Below, piece after piece: positions 53,429 through 64,000 of a stretch of 64,000 nt of DNA; the stretch's first letter is position 1; every line of letters begins with the position of its first letter. The stretch lies in assembly GCA_040357565.1 (NCBI GenBank), contig JBDODJ010000061.1; one strand, written 5' to 3'. Below the pieces are notes generated by a model. That model had not been told where the DNA came from, did no database searches, and saw only the letters and a program-made list of their open reading frames with translations. This DNA is from Cercozoa sp. M6MM. Lineage: Eukaryota; Endomyxa: Ascetosporea. The position numbers and the translations under genes were made by a program.

Positions 53429-54583
53429 CTACTTGTCGCCATAGTCGGCACTAACGTCGTCGTGTGAGACATGCGAGTCGTCTTTGCTCTTGTCCTCGTT
53501 TCTATAATGCGTTCACCAGCATGAAAGCAACATGGACGGTAGAGAACAGGGGGGAAAACAAGGTACACGAATAGACGCGGCAGCTGCTGCAGAAACGACG
53601 CGATTGCCGCTGCGTGTCCATCACACAGCGCGTCCAGTTTGCTTCTGTACAACGGTTACCAACTTAATGAAAGCACAGACAGTCTGCAAAGACGAGAATC
53701 TACTGCAATTCAATCAGCTTGAGCGTGTCTTCACGCGACTCGTGCAACTGCAAGACACTGTAGTCTTCGAGTACATACTATTGGGATAGAGTGAGCTACC
53801 GACGTGCGATGCACGGAACGCAGTTGGCGCACTTCGTTGCGTTGTGCGCACACCTGCGACCAGCGACGCTGTCGCTGCAAACAAAAGGAGCAAATAACAG
53901 CAGAACAGCAACAGAAGCTCCCAACACACGATCGAGTGACGACGAGCCGGCACACTCTCGGACAGCATCAATTCGGTCAGAGCGTTGTAGTCCGCCAGTG
54001 CAGCCCTTCATCAGAAAGACAGTGTGAGTGTATCGAAACTGATGAATTAGCGGATGCGACAAAGTGTAAGTTACTCGTAGAGAGTGATGAAGTTCGCCGT
54101 CAATGGCTTCATGCCTGTTGAGTTGTTTGGAATCCAGATTGAACCAAGCAACTCGGGATGGATCAGTTAATATGGCACCTTTCACGAGCGATGCGTTGAG
54201 CTCGGAGAGTTCGCGACGGAAGTTGCCGTTTCCACTACATAAACTGATCATATGGAACATGAGAGAGACAAGTACCACATCGGTACTGAAAGCGTACACA
54301 ACATTGTGGTCAGAGCCGTGCTGCTGCTTGTGCGGAGTGCGACGACGCCAGTTCATGCGATTCATCTTGTTTAATCACTTCGTAGCCGTTCGGCGAAGAA
54401 TAATAATAAGCAGATACGGAGAGGGGGACACGAGTTTCGGAGATTCTGTTGAGAACGGAACTGACAAGAGAACACGGATAACTGACTTTACTGTACCTCT
54501 TCAGACTGTCGTCGGCCAAACTGGTTTCGCCTTACAGCCTCTATGTTGTCTTCAGTGCTAGTGCACGCAGGGCACTCGTTCAT
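53429..54583 (-). CDS. Hypothetical coiled-coil protein
   Basis: ATG at 54583: MNECPACTSTEDNIEAVRRN, spliced to a long exon HNVVYAFSTDVVLVSLMFHM, NFRRELSELNASLVKGAILT, DPSRVAWFNLDSKQLNRHEA. Later exons: ALADYNALTELMLSESVPAR, RRWSQVCAQRNEVRQLRSVH, LEDYSVLQLHESREDTLKLI, SKLDALCDGHAAAIASFLQQ, and a charged end NEDKSKDDSHVSHDDVSADY then GDK and TAG at 53429-53431. The later exons are typical coiled coil. Family unknown. The upstream 54600-54650 holds ggcgtttctcgctc, the motif noted at other gene starts. Confidence 0.55.
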
Positions 54584-54882
54584 TTTCGGCACGAAAAACG
54601 ACGCGTTTTCTGTTGTTTCGCGCGCTAAGAGGCGTTTCTCGCTCAAACTGTAGAATTCTTGTTGAGCAAAACTACAGTACTGCATTACGTAAACCCGCAT
54701 AGATAGACATCAAAGCGACATGAGCTTGGCTTAAATCAGTAAAGGCTGGATCTTGCAACTTAAGTTTCCGGACTGTTCTGCTCGCGAATCGCACACGGTG
54801 ACTAAAAAACTTACGCAATGCGGTGCTGAAACGACGTAAGTGCAAAATAGATTGTGGTTCCAGTTTCTTAATGAATCGCGCT

Positions 54883-55814
54883 TCATCTACGGAATTCAGT
54901 TTCGCCGTTTGACGGATCGAACGGCGCTGGAGGTTCGGGCTCAGGCGGAACATAGATTTTCTCTCCAGTGAGCGGGTTGACGCTGCTCGACCAGTTCTTT
55001 TGCAGTGCTCGCGCACGACATCGAGCTCGCCACTGAGGAACAGCAAAAGTGATGCAATACTAATGTTTAAATTGTTACTGTGTGTGTGACTGAGCGGACC
55101 TTCATCCTGTCATCTTGATACTTCAGACGCATGCCTTCGGTCGTCGGTTGGTACTCAAGAGTGAGAGGATTGTACGGAACACTAGGACGATTTGCGCTTG
55201 CTTTCGTGTTGTTCTTTGCAACCGAAAAACAAACATCAAACAAAAGCAGAACCTGTGCGCAAGTATAGTTTACCACTCGCGTACGAATCTGCTGCCACTT
55301 TTGCTGTTCTTTGAGCTTTTGTTGAAGTTCATTTTGCTCGTGTTCGGCGATGCGTTGCTCTCGTTGTCGACGAATGAACTCGGCGCGTTGCTGTTCGTGA
55401 AGGTGTTTCGCGTGCAAACGTTGGTGTTCACTGGCGGCAAAGTCGTGCTCAAAGCGCTCGCGGTCGCCGAGATAGCCCGGGTCACTTTTGTCCATATGGA
55501 AGATGCGCAAATCGTTTTCTTCAGGGTGCCGCATGAACCCAAAGTCACGTTCGCGCAAACGTCGTCTCTGCGGGGGAAAAAATAATCAAGCACCGAGAGG
55601 TACATTACGTACTGTACCTCCTTGTCTTCTGATGTCAAGTGACGTTCCTCTCGCGGAATTGTCTTTAAGAACCTCTGCACGCATTTATAGTTGCAGTTTC
55701 ACAAAGAGCAAAATGACGCGATTGTACGATCTTTCGAGGAGGTTCGACATGCTCGGGAGGCAAAGGTTTCTGTGTGTCCGCAAAGGGTTCTTTCTGAGCG
55801 ATGTTCGAAAACAT
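54883..55814 (-). CDS. NPLT/NPLTG-motif protein with Gln/Glu-rich coiled coil
   Basis: ATG at 55814: MFSNIAQKEPFADTQKPLPP, then RFLKTIPREERHLTSEDKE, RRRLRERDFGFMRHPEEND, a long charged helix (RRQREQRIAEHEQNELQQKL, KEQQKWQQIRTRV), then RPSVPYNPLTLEYQPTTEGM, RLKYQDDRMKVRWRARCRAR, ALQKNWSSSVNPLTGEKI and a Pro/Glu end APFDPSNGETEFRR, TGA 54883-54885. The combination Y-N-P-L-T-x-x-Y ... E-G-x-x-L-x-Y-Q-D-D ... N-P-L-T-G-E is shared by a set of uncharacterised proteins in many flagellated protists, as I recall them; no function is established. All five exons join in frame. Divergent from the gene at 56001. Confidence 0.7.
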
Positions 55815-56000
55815 TACACTAGCTGCAGTGCAGAAGGGCATCAGTTAGGGACACGCGAGGAGCTTAACCGTGGTAGTTAAAGGTGTATTCCGTATTCAAA
55901 CACTTCCGCGCGTTGGCGCTATTGATCCCAAATTGCAGAATTTCCAGGGACTGAGGACCGAGAACCAGGTTCGTGGAGTTGGGTAGCGAATGGCAGCTCT
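55815..56000. promoter_or_regulatory. Shared upstream region of a divergent pair
   Basis: 186 bp between ATGs at 55814 (minus) and 56001 (plus). No recognised element. Confidence 0.4.
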
Positions 56001-57384
56001 ATGGTAGCAAACACACTCCCGGAGTTGTTGCATGGTCTCTTGCATGGCGATGGCCACGAAATGAAGGCTTCAAGGGAAAAGCTTCAAATGGTTTTTGAAA
56101 ACCTTGAGAGGTACTTGGCATGCTGCATCTTGACGGAAAGAAACATCACACCCTTTGATGCGAAGTTTATAGGCAGCACAAAAAAGAAGAAGAAAAGAAT
56201 TTGGTTTGGGGACAAGACATGCTTCAACTGAAAAGTGGGGCTCTCGACTGGAAACTGTTCGAAGATAGCCTTCAAAAGGCAGGTCTGATTGACGTCAATG
56301 ACAGTGCTGTGGACGAAGCGAAAAAGCGCTGCCCCTTTTCAACCAAAAAGGTTGACGGTGCAGTTGACAATGACGCAGCTGTGGAAAAATGCCCTGTCAC
56401 CGGAAGCACCGAAAGCATCGGAGCTGAAGCAACGAGCACGGGGTGTCCTGTGATGAAAGGCGCTGAAATTCGCCATGTTTCTCGCGGCAGTCGCATAACC
56501 ATCGAGTTTCAGCTGCAAGTACCCTGGAGCAGCGATCCCATACCTGTCGCAATGCCACGCAAGCACCTGACAGCCCAACGATTTCTGCGTATCTATCACA
56601 AACTTATTGAACTGTGCGACATTCACATTCCAAACGTCAGTTTACTGGGACTCCATAGATTTCAGTGTGAATTTGCCGTATCAATTATGTTTGTGTAGCC
56701 AGCATGGCGTGACGTCCAGTTGCGTTCGACTCGGAAGGCGGCTCCATTCGACGCACAAGACGAACTCACCGATGAGCACGCCGCTCACGCGCTCGTCATC
56801 GAAACTCGAGCTTTGTCACAACTGACTGTGTACTGCATGCCGATGGGAGAGCGCATTGTACTGCACAACGTTCCTCGTGGAATGACATTGCGTTCTATGA
56901 AACTGGCTGTCGGCAAGCGTATCTTTAAGAACGAACTCGAAGTCGCCATTGCGCTCAATTTCGCTCGGGTGTCGCACTATCTACACTGACCGTAAGCCAG
57001 GAGAATTATTCGTAACACTTTTATCGTGTGCAGCACCAAGCCTACGCCACACGTGCTTGTCCGGCCAATGGCTTTGATGCAGAGCGCGTCCTGAGCAACG
57101 CTACTCGTCTCTACGCCCTCAATCTTCGCGACAGTGGTGACAAAATCATCCTGCAGCTACCTCGCTCCTAGTATGTTAAAAGAGCTATACAACTACTTTG
57201 CTGTACTGATCAACATTTGGCGTTTGACAGTACAAATCTTGCGCGCAACTGTGTTAAGAGCATGAAGACATGTGACGAAGCAGAGGAAGCGAGTTTTCGG
57301 GGCTGCTTGTTGCTACGAGTACTGCCTGTGGCTGTGTGCTTCCTTGCCGGTGCTGTAGCATACTATGCGCGGTGGCAAGAGTAA
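56001..57384 (+). CDS. Tail-anchored protein with three Cys-Pro motifs
   Basis: ATG at 56001: MVANTLPELLHGLLHGDGHE, KLQMVFENLE, then across a 60-bp gtac intron RQHKKEEEKNLVWGQDMLQL and LDWKLFEDSLQKAGLIDVND. Between residues of about 85 and 130 there are three Cys-Pro dipeptides: KKRCPFST, VEKCPVTG, STGCPVMKG. Such CP motifs act as heme-regulatory motifs in some proteins. The middle reads RITIEFQLQVPWSSDPIPVA, AQRFLRIYHKLIELCDIHI and a ubiquitin-like strand pattern, LTVYCMPMGERIVLHNVPRG. The C-terminus is one TM helix, LLRVLPVAVCFLAGAVAYYA, then RWQE and TAA at 57382-57384, so it is probably tail-anchored in ER or mitochondrial outer membrane. No family recognised. Confidence 0.6.
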
Positions 57385-58361
57385 CTAATCCGACAGTATT
57401 CTTTCACATCTTAGCACTGTAAAACTGTAAAAGCCACTTACGGCGGTCCAAGAAAAAAGTTCCTGGACTGGTGAGGAAGCACCGATTTCGTCCCGAGTGA
57501 GTTTTACTCGACGCATTTAAAGACTGAAGCCTACTATCATGTCAAGCATCAGATCACGTCACGTAACAGTACCGGCAGCATTGACTGTAGCTCGATTTGT
57601 TTCTGTCCACATCAATCAATCAACTCGGCTGACCACTCGTTCGCGTAGGAGCACATCCCAGGGCCCAGTCATGTCAGAAAGAAAGAAGTACAGTGTTTAA
57701 CTAAGGTTGAGAGCTGAGAGACGAGCAGCTCGAAACTGCTCCAGGCAAGTCAGTTTGTTATATTCTTCGACCAAACCACTTTACACTCTCCACTGTAACT
57801 TCCAACGTTTAGTTCAAAGTGTTCGAGACAGAGCTTCAACAAAGCATGTTGAGTGAAAACGATTTTCTGAAGGTTTTTAAGCGCCGCACGGTCCGGCCCC
57901 ACAAGTGGTCCCACACCGCCAGAAAGTAAATGCGGCACTCGCCTAGAATTTGCGAGAAACGCTCTCACATAACATGGTTTGCTAAACTATTGTGTTCAGT
58001 GACAGTTCAGATGCCCATACAGCCCGTGGGACACCTCCAGATACGCCAGCGAGCGAACTCAATATTTCTCTCCCCCGATATTCTGGGACGCTGCTTGACA
58101 GTACGCTATCACACTAGTAATCACGGCAAGTGTGTAGTGCTTTAAGCAGTCTAGGCACGCCTTTACGTCTAAGCAGCCACGGTGGAAGCAGATTTCGGCA
58201 AGTTTCTCATTTTCTTTAATCTTTTTCGCAGAGTGCACTAAGCACCTGGTGCATTATGCATTGGATGCGTTTTTCAACGATGGTTTTGGTTGCAATGCAG
58301 TAACGTAGTGCAACTAACCCTACCAGCTCGACTAAAAACGAAAACATGTCCATTTCGCAGT
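57385..58361. other. Intergenic stretch, nothing recognised
   Basis: Convergent region between the tail-anchored protein gene (plus) and the glutamyl-tRNA synthetase stop (minus). It contains gagaaacgc at about 57954 (reverse complement of the gcgtttctc motif). A 72-codon minus-strand frame at 57750-57968 has no features. No repeat or RNA gene seen. Confidence 0.5.
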
Positions 58362-61300
58362 TTACTTGCGGCGCGAGCCGTCCGGGATCTGCAGTCCGAG
58401 CAGAGGGTAAAGGAAAACAAAAAGGCAGAGACAAGGAAACACTACGTAGAGCAGGTCGGCGACGCCGTTGTTCTCCTCGGCCGTCTTGTCGACAATGAAG
58501 AAGCCCTGGGGTGGGTGAGGGTAACGGGGGTAAGGGGGGTATGGGGTAAACAGGAAGCGAGACACCTTGCGCATGAGCTCGACGACGTCGCCCTTCTTGA
58601 GCGAGGCGGCACCGGCCTCCAGCAGCGCCTCGTGCACGCGCCAGGTCTCCTCCTGTCCACATGCATGCATACATACACATACATACATACATAAGCATAT
58701 ATGTATACACCAACATACCGGGTTGGCAGCAATGTCCTCAATGTTGGCATCACCGTCCTAAGGGCACACGAAAGGTAGGGAGTAGGGGGCAGGGGTGAGG
58801 GGTGGTAAGACACACAGGCAGACGCACCTTCTTGGTGGTGATGAGGTGTCCCAAAAAGATGAGACGCGCCTGCAGCGGCTGCACCGAGCGAGCCACCCAG
58901 GTGACCTTGCGCGCCTTCTTGACGTCACCCTCCGACAGGTTCAGACGCGTCGTGACGCCAGTGACGCTGCCGGTGTCGTCGCGCTCGATGCCCGTCACCA
59001 TCATCTGCCCGGGGGACGGGGGTAAAGGACAGGGGTAGGGTGAAACAGGGGGATAAACAAGGGGGTAGGGCGTATACCGGTCCCCAGTTCATAAGAACGA
59101 CGTCCTGACCCTCGACAAGTGCCTCAGCATCAGCACGCTCAATCAGCACTTGCTTCGACTATCGGGGGAGCGGGGGTAATAGGGGGGTAAGAGGGGGGGG
59201 GGGTAAAGAGATAATACCAGAGTGAGAGCACGCTCACCCGCCTCAGCCACACGCGGCACGCGGCGGATCTACTGGGGAGGGGGGTAAGAATACTTAAAGG
59301 GGTAATACTAGGGGGGTAAGGGGGGTAACCATCTTGGTGTCCGTGTCGGCAGCGTCAACGACAGTGAGCGGCACCAGCGTCGCCTCGGACGAGTGCTCCA
59401 CGGCAAAGAGACGCGTGGCCTGCGGGTCAATCACGCGCTTGTTACGCGCCCAGATCTTGTCCCACTCCATGTTGTTCGTGCGCTTGCTCGTCGCCTACTC
59501 TCGGGGGGGGGGGTAAGGGGGGTAACAGAGGGGTGAGGGGGTAACAGAGGGGGTGAGGGGGGTAACAGAGGGGGTGAGGGGGGTAACAGAGGGGGTAACG
59601 GAGGGGGTAAGAGGGAAGGGGTAAGGCACCTGCTCCATGCAGAAGCCGCGCAAGGCGTCCAACGTGAGGCCGCGACGCATCACGCCGCGAATCGTCGGGA
59701 AACGCGGGTCATCCCAGCCTGTGCATAGGGGGTGGGGTAAAGGGGTAGGGGTAAAGGGTGGGCAAAGGGGTAAAGGGGTAAAGGGTGGTAAAGGGGGGTA
59801 GGGGGTAAGGGGGTAAGAACCCTGCACGCGGCCCTCCTCGACGAACCACTTCAACTTGCGCTTCGACAGCACCGTGTACTCAAAGTTCTACGGGGGTAAG
59901 GCGGGGTAAGGCGGGGGTAAATAGGGGGTAAATAGGGGCAAATAGGGGGCAGAGAGGGGTAGAGGGGGGGGGTAAAGCCCACCTGTCGCGCGAAGGGCGT
60001 CACGTTGGGCAGCTTGAGTTCGCCCGACGCGACGCGGTCGGCAAACATGGCGTTGTCGCCCACCGTGAGGCGCCACATGCGCGCGTACTGCTCGTCGCGG
60101 TCCTTGTACTCGATGCTGCGCAGCGCGTGCGTCACGCCCTGTTGGGTGAAGGGAGGTAAGAAGGTACACACGGAGGTTAAGCGGTAGGGGCCCATGGGGG
60201 TAAAGGCACCTCAATCGAGTCCACAATGGGACAGCAGAAGTCGTACGTCGGGTACACCTTGTACTGCACACAGACCACGGAGTACATATGGACCGGACAT
60301 GGTCCGTACATATGGACTGTTTAGACTGGACAAAAACAAAAGGTACCTTGGTGCCATGACGCACGTGCGGCGCGTCCAGCACGCACCGGTAGCACACCGG
60401 GTCGCGCAGACAGCCTGCAACGACAGGAAAAGTAAAGAGGGCAACAGGGGTATAGAGGAGTATAGATGGGCATAGAGGAGTATAGATGGGGTGAACTACC
60501 ATTGAGCGAGTCCGGCACCATCTTGATGCGCACGCAGCACTGAGCACCCAGGGGGTAAGGGGGGTAAGGGGGGTAAAGGGTCAAAAGGGGAGGGGGTAAA
60601 GCCTACCTCGGCACCGCGCGGCGTGCCCTTGATCATCTCCTGCCACAGCGCGAGGCTACGCGGGTGGGGTAAAGGGGTAAGGGGCAAAGCGGGAGGTGAA
60701 GGGGGGCAAAGCCTACTTCTCCTCGACGGAGCGCGTGCGGCACGGCGACTCCTGACGGTTCATGCGGAGCTCCTTCATCTCCTCGGCCTGCACGCGGATC
60801 GACAATGATCCCCAGCGAGCACGTGTGCCAGTGAGCACGTGTGTACCGGAGTATCATCGACGTAGCAGACGCCCTTCTGGAGCAGGTGCTCGCACACCTG
60901 CATCAGCAGGTCGAAGTGGTCGCTCGTGTGACTCACCGAGGCAAAGTCCACCTGTGCAAGTGGGGGGGGGGGNNNNNNNNNNNNNNNNNNNNNNNNNNNN
61001 NNNNNNNNNNNNNNNNNNNNNNNNNNNNNNNNNNNNNNNNNNNNNNNNNNNNNNNNNNNNNNNNNNNNNNNNCCCCCCCCCCCCCCCAAAACAACAACGC
61101 ACGCCCAGTCGGTGCACATCGGCGAGAATGGCGTCGACGAATTCGCCGCTTTCCTTGGTCGGATTCGTGTCGTCGAAACGCACCAGCATCTTGCCCTCGA
61201 ACTTCTGTGCACACACAGCCTTAAACATAGCCAGCAGAGGTTCCCTTAACTGTAGCCAGCAGCGACCAGCTCCCTTAACACAAAGTAAAAGGAAGGCCAA

Positions 61301-62054
61301 CCTTGGCGATGGTGTCGTTGATGATGCAGGCCTTGGCATGGCCAATGTGCAGGTAGCCAGACGGCTCAGGCGGGAAGCGCGTCACCACCTTGCCTTGCCA
61401 CTCGGAGCCTGCGCCAATCACGTGTCCCACTTGCACACGTGTCCCATACACGTGTCCCACTTGACCGGACTCTCTTAGTCAACGAGAGGTACCAATGCCA
61501 ATGTCCCACGAGGCACCGTCGTCCTGCGACGTCTCCTCCTTCTGCAGAGGTGTAAAGAGGGTAACAGGCGGGTAAAGGTGCGGTGGGGAGGGAGCAAACT
61601 ACCGGCTGCTGCATGGCCGAAATCGTGGCCGCCCAGCGAATCGCATGAGCGTACTATAAAGGGAGGGTACGGGATACAGGGGGTAAAAGAGGTAAAATAC
61701 GATAAAATAGGGGGTAAATTTAGCCCTACCTCCTTGGCGTGCATCTTCTTAATCACCGTCCAACGCGGGTTCTTCATCAAGGCATCGTACACCTCCTGGT
61801 CGGCCTGCCGATGACACCCAGATATATATGCACTGTTGGGATCGACAAGCCAAAACGCGTACCTCGGAAGCAACGGCTCCGTTGAGGAAAGCACGCATGA
61901 ACAAGTGCGCGTTCAGCTCGGCCGCCTTTTGCGGCAGCGTGGCCTTGCTGCCCAGCTCACCGGCGAACGCGCTCCCTAGACATAGAAACCCCCCTATCCA
62001 AAGAAAGATAATTCCGCGCGTATGCAACATACAGTCCTGCGACGGCACCGACAT
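58362..62054 (-). CDS. GluRS: Glutamyl-tRNA synthetase, eukaryotic cytosolic type
   Basis: Charges tRNA-Glu in the cytosol. Start 62054: [40 protein letters not shown], a GST-like N-terminal domain. Catalytic core: [20 protein letters not shown] (HIGH motif), [119 protein letters not shown] (KMSKS equivalent V-L-S-K-R), [55 protein letters not shown] and [20 protein letters not shown]. It ends [11 protein letters not shown] 58362-58364. F-D-D-T-N-P-T-K and the I-P-D-G end mark GluRS, not GlnRS. There is no ProRS fusion. The introns are G-rich on the plus strand, that is TTTACCCC on the sense strand. Confidence 0.95.
60973..61072. other. Assembly gap of 100 N inside a GluRS intron
   Basis: 100 N flanked by poly-G on the left and poly-C on the right, between the exons ending ADVHRLG and beginning VDFASVSH. 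The flanking exons join well in homologs, so no coding sequence seems lost; the intron length is unknown. Confidence 0.9.
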
Positions 62055-62221
62055 TGCTACTAACTTCACTCACACGCCAGCGTAGGGTGCGATGAGGCTT
62101 CCAGAGCAAGATCTTATATATCGGCTCCGGCTCACGGGTTTGTGAGCCCATAGAATTGCAACCACGAAGAGACTGAGCGCGTTTCTACTGCTGTATTCTG
62201 CACGAGACCGATCGTAACAAC
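62055..62221. promoter_or_regulatory. Shared upstream region of GluRS and GCSH
   Basis: 167 bp between the two divergent ATGs. It contains tatatat at about 62115 and gcgcgtttctactg at about 62178, close to the gcgtttctc motif of other gene starts. Confidence 0.45.
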
Positions 62222-62890
62222 ATGCTGGCCCGTGCCTCGGTTGCTGTGCGCGCTCGTGTCGCTCGTCATTTCTCGGGTATTTCCGCAGACGCTCATCTGA
62301 CCCGTTTTATTTGGCCAGGGGCTGTGCTTGTTTTTTTTTTTTGTCTGTTGTGTTTGGTTTGGATGTGCGGTGGTGGTTTGCGCAGTTTACTTCACCGAGT
62401 CGCACGAGTGGGTGCGACTGGACGGCAACGTAACGTGTTCCTCCTAGTCACTGGTGTCTCTTGTGGCATCATCGTACACTCATACGTGCAGAACGCCACG
62501 ATTGGCATCACGGACCATGCCCAGGAGCAGCTCGGCGAGATCGTGTTTGTCGAGCCGGTCGAAACCGAAATCGACGTGCAGAAGGGCGACGTACGATCTA
62601 CACTTTTTCGTAACTGTGTGTGGGGATGCTGTGGCCGTTGATTGTCTGCTGTGTGCTTGCAGTCGACGTGCCAGGTCGAGTCGGTCAAGGCCGTGGGCAG
62701 CGTGTACGCCCCGGCTGACGGCAGCATCACCAAGTTCAACGACGCGCTCGAGGACGAGCCCGAGCTCGTGAACGAGTCGCCCGAGGAGAGCGGCTGGCTC
62801 TTCAAGATGACGGTTGAGGACGCCGAGTCTATCAAGAGCGACCTCATGGACGAGGCGGCCTACAAGGAGTTCCTCACCACGGTCGAGTAG
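62222..62890 (+). CDS. GCSH: Glycine cleavage system H protein, mitochondrial
   Basis: Lipoyl carrier of the glycine decarboxylase complex in mitochondria. The presequence MLARASVAVRARVARHFSG is Arg/Ala-rich. Exons then give VYFTESHEWVRLDGN, ATIGITDHAQEQLGEIVFVE, PVETEIDVQKGD, STCQVESVKAVGSVYAPADG, SITKFNDALEDEPELVNESP, GWLFKMTVEDAESIKSDLMD and a final EFLTTVE, TAG 62888-62890. The lipoylated lysine is the K of ESVKAVG, with the E-S-V-K-A context fully conserved; H-E-W and G-I-T-x-x-A-Q-x-x-L-G-x-I-V are family hallmarks. Length after splicing is normal for the family. The second exon boundary around 62290-62330 (a poly-T intron) is the least certain. Confidence 0.95.
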
Positions 62891-63230
62891 ATTGATAGCG
62901 TAGCCAGGGTAGTCAGTTAGTTCAGTCGACTAAGAAACCAACTGTCGTATGTAGTTTCAAGTTCCCGTACGTAGCGACTGCCGAACTAGACCGTAGAAAT
63001 CCGTTTCAGTTGAAAGCTCTTAGATTCCGGTGGGTGTGCTAATATTAAAAAATCCTACACGGCTTCAAAGGCGCTGGTCGTAACAGATTTCCGATTTGAG
63101 ACACTATTTTGGCTCGTGGGGAGAAACGAAATCCAGTCTTGACTGGTTGCGTTTTTCGGCTCGTCGAGAAAGAGAAACGCAGCCAACCGCATTTCGTACT
63201 TGTTTAGGTGTGTTCGCTTCTCCATGGCAC

Positions 63231-64000
63231 ATGCCGTCCTCTATGGCACCCGAGGTTGCCGTCAGTGGTTCTGAGGAGGTGAAACCAGTTCGCGTAATCG
63301 CTCGGGTCAGGCCTCCGCGTGAGGTTAATCGCGATGCGGTTCTTCCTGTCCAAGTGGCTGGTGACTGCATTCAAGTGCAGGTGCCACGCACTCGGCCTGC
63401 TTCAAGTCAAAAAAGGTGGACTTAAACTTATACTTCATTGTCGGTTCGCTTGCGTTGAGGTCTCCGCGTGCGTAGGTCAGGGCAAACACACGAAGTAAAC
63501 GAGTTATTCTTTGAGATGGACGCTGCTTTCGACAGCGATAGTACGCAGCAGCAGATGTTGCAGAGGAGTGGGGCTGTTGACGCGCTGGAAGCAGCTATTC
63601 AGGGCGGCAGGGGAACGGTGCTCGCGTGTAAAGCTGAATTATCAATTTTATTTTGGCTTCCGTCAAGAAAGCGAGCGTAGTCAAGCTAAAATAAATGTTA
63701 TGCTTGCAGACGGATCAACTGGAAGTGGAAAGTCGTACACGATGCTCGGGGGACAAAAAACTGCGTCAAGTCTGGCTGAACTCGCAAACGCGCCTTCTGC
63801 CGTCTTGCGTACAGTTTACTTTTAAGTTCAAAGGAAAACTGAAGGTTTCCGGCTTCGGGAGAGTGAGCTTATTGTCAGTATAAATTTACTTGCCGCAGCA
63901 TCGGATGCAGGACTCATGCCACGACTGTGTCTTGAGCTATTTCATCGTCTTTCAGACGACTGTACTGTTCGTTGCCAGGCTTTGGGTATCGGTTCTCTTT
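63231..64000 (+). CDS. Kinesin motor protein, N-terminal part (runs off window)
   Basis: The ATG at 63231 opens MPSSMAPEVAVSGSEEVKPV, then RVIARVRPPREVNRDAV, the usual first strand of a kinesin motor (V-x-x-R-x-R-P). Spliced exons give FFEMDAAFDSDSTQQQMLQR, VDALEAAIQGGRGTVLA, then DGSTGSGKSYTMLGG, the P-loop. A later exon (after 63895) reads LMPRLCLELFHRLSDDCTVR, matching the helix before the switch regions. The P-loop reads GSTGSGKS where most kinesins have GQTGSGKT; both changes keep the G-x-x-G-K-S/T core. The rest of the motor and tail lie beyond the window, so the subfamily cannot be told. Confidence 0.85.

Noticed and set aside
58362-62054. Glutaminyl-tRNA synthetase as identity of the class I synthetase
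   Set aside because: The sequence carries [24 protein letters not shown] and the [16 protein letters not shown] block of eukaryotic GluRS, and its C-terminus ends I-P-D-G like the GluRS part of EPRS.

Overview
This is a nuclear genome window from a protist with many short spliceosomal introns (often about 50 to 150 bp) and closely packed genes. The best clue to its identity is the polyubiquitin gene at 4423-5328: its three ubiquitin units are separated by an extra Asn-Gly pair. Extra residues at polyubiquitin junctions are a known signature of Rhizaria (Cercozoa, Foraminifera and relatives), so I place the organism there, with that single locus as the main support. A formin, a FYVE-type RhoGEF, a kinesin, DGAT2, mitochondrial TRMU, NDUFAF5 and the glycine cleavage H protein all fit a free-living or endomyxan-type eukaryote with a normal mitochondrion.

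Layout from left to right: the end of an RCC1-repeat protein (to 2244); a TLC-domain membrane protein (2438-4051); polyubiquitin (4423-5328); a small inverted-repeat element (5625-5840); a helical-repeat orphan (minus, 6174-9456) divergent from a signal-peptide/TM protein (9679-13055); a poorly resolved kilobase with a dispersed 72-bp repeat; a small membrane protein (minus, 14168-15410) divergent from SPOUT1 (15568-17309); a large type I membrane protein (minus, 17519-22394) divergent from a possible Mediator-like subunit (22577-23686); a short orphan; NDUFAF5 (minus, 24793-26506) divergent from TRMU (26668-28770); a predicted mitochondrial helical protein (28922-30184); a SINE-like insertion (30337-30789); a giant orphan split into dozens of tiny exons (30975-36986); a formin (minus, 37429-38730) head to head with a FYVE/PH RhoGEF (39122-41771) across a 100-N gap; an MFS transporter (minus, 41967-43384); LSM14/Scd6 (minus, 44776-46125) divergent from DGAT2 (46463-47958); several minus-strand orphans (48265-54583); an NPLT-motif protein (minus, 54883-55814) divergent from a tail-anchored Cys-Pro-motif protein (56001-57384); cytosolic glutamyl-tRNA synthetase (minus, 58362-62054) divergent from GCSH (62222-62890); and the start of a kinesin (63231 onward).

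Three genome-wide habits stand out. Genes sit in divergent pairs separated by about 150 to 340 bp, which suggests shared promoters. Many introns start GTAC instead of GTAAG. Many introns consist of runs built on TTTACCCCC, always C-rich on the sense strand, and (TG)n microsatellites also tend to lie TG-sense just after donors.

Gene models were joined by hand from reading frame, GT/AG borders and family knowledge; first exons and small internal exons are the weakest parts. No rRNA, convincing tRNA, CRISPR or virus-like element was found.
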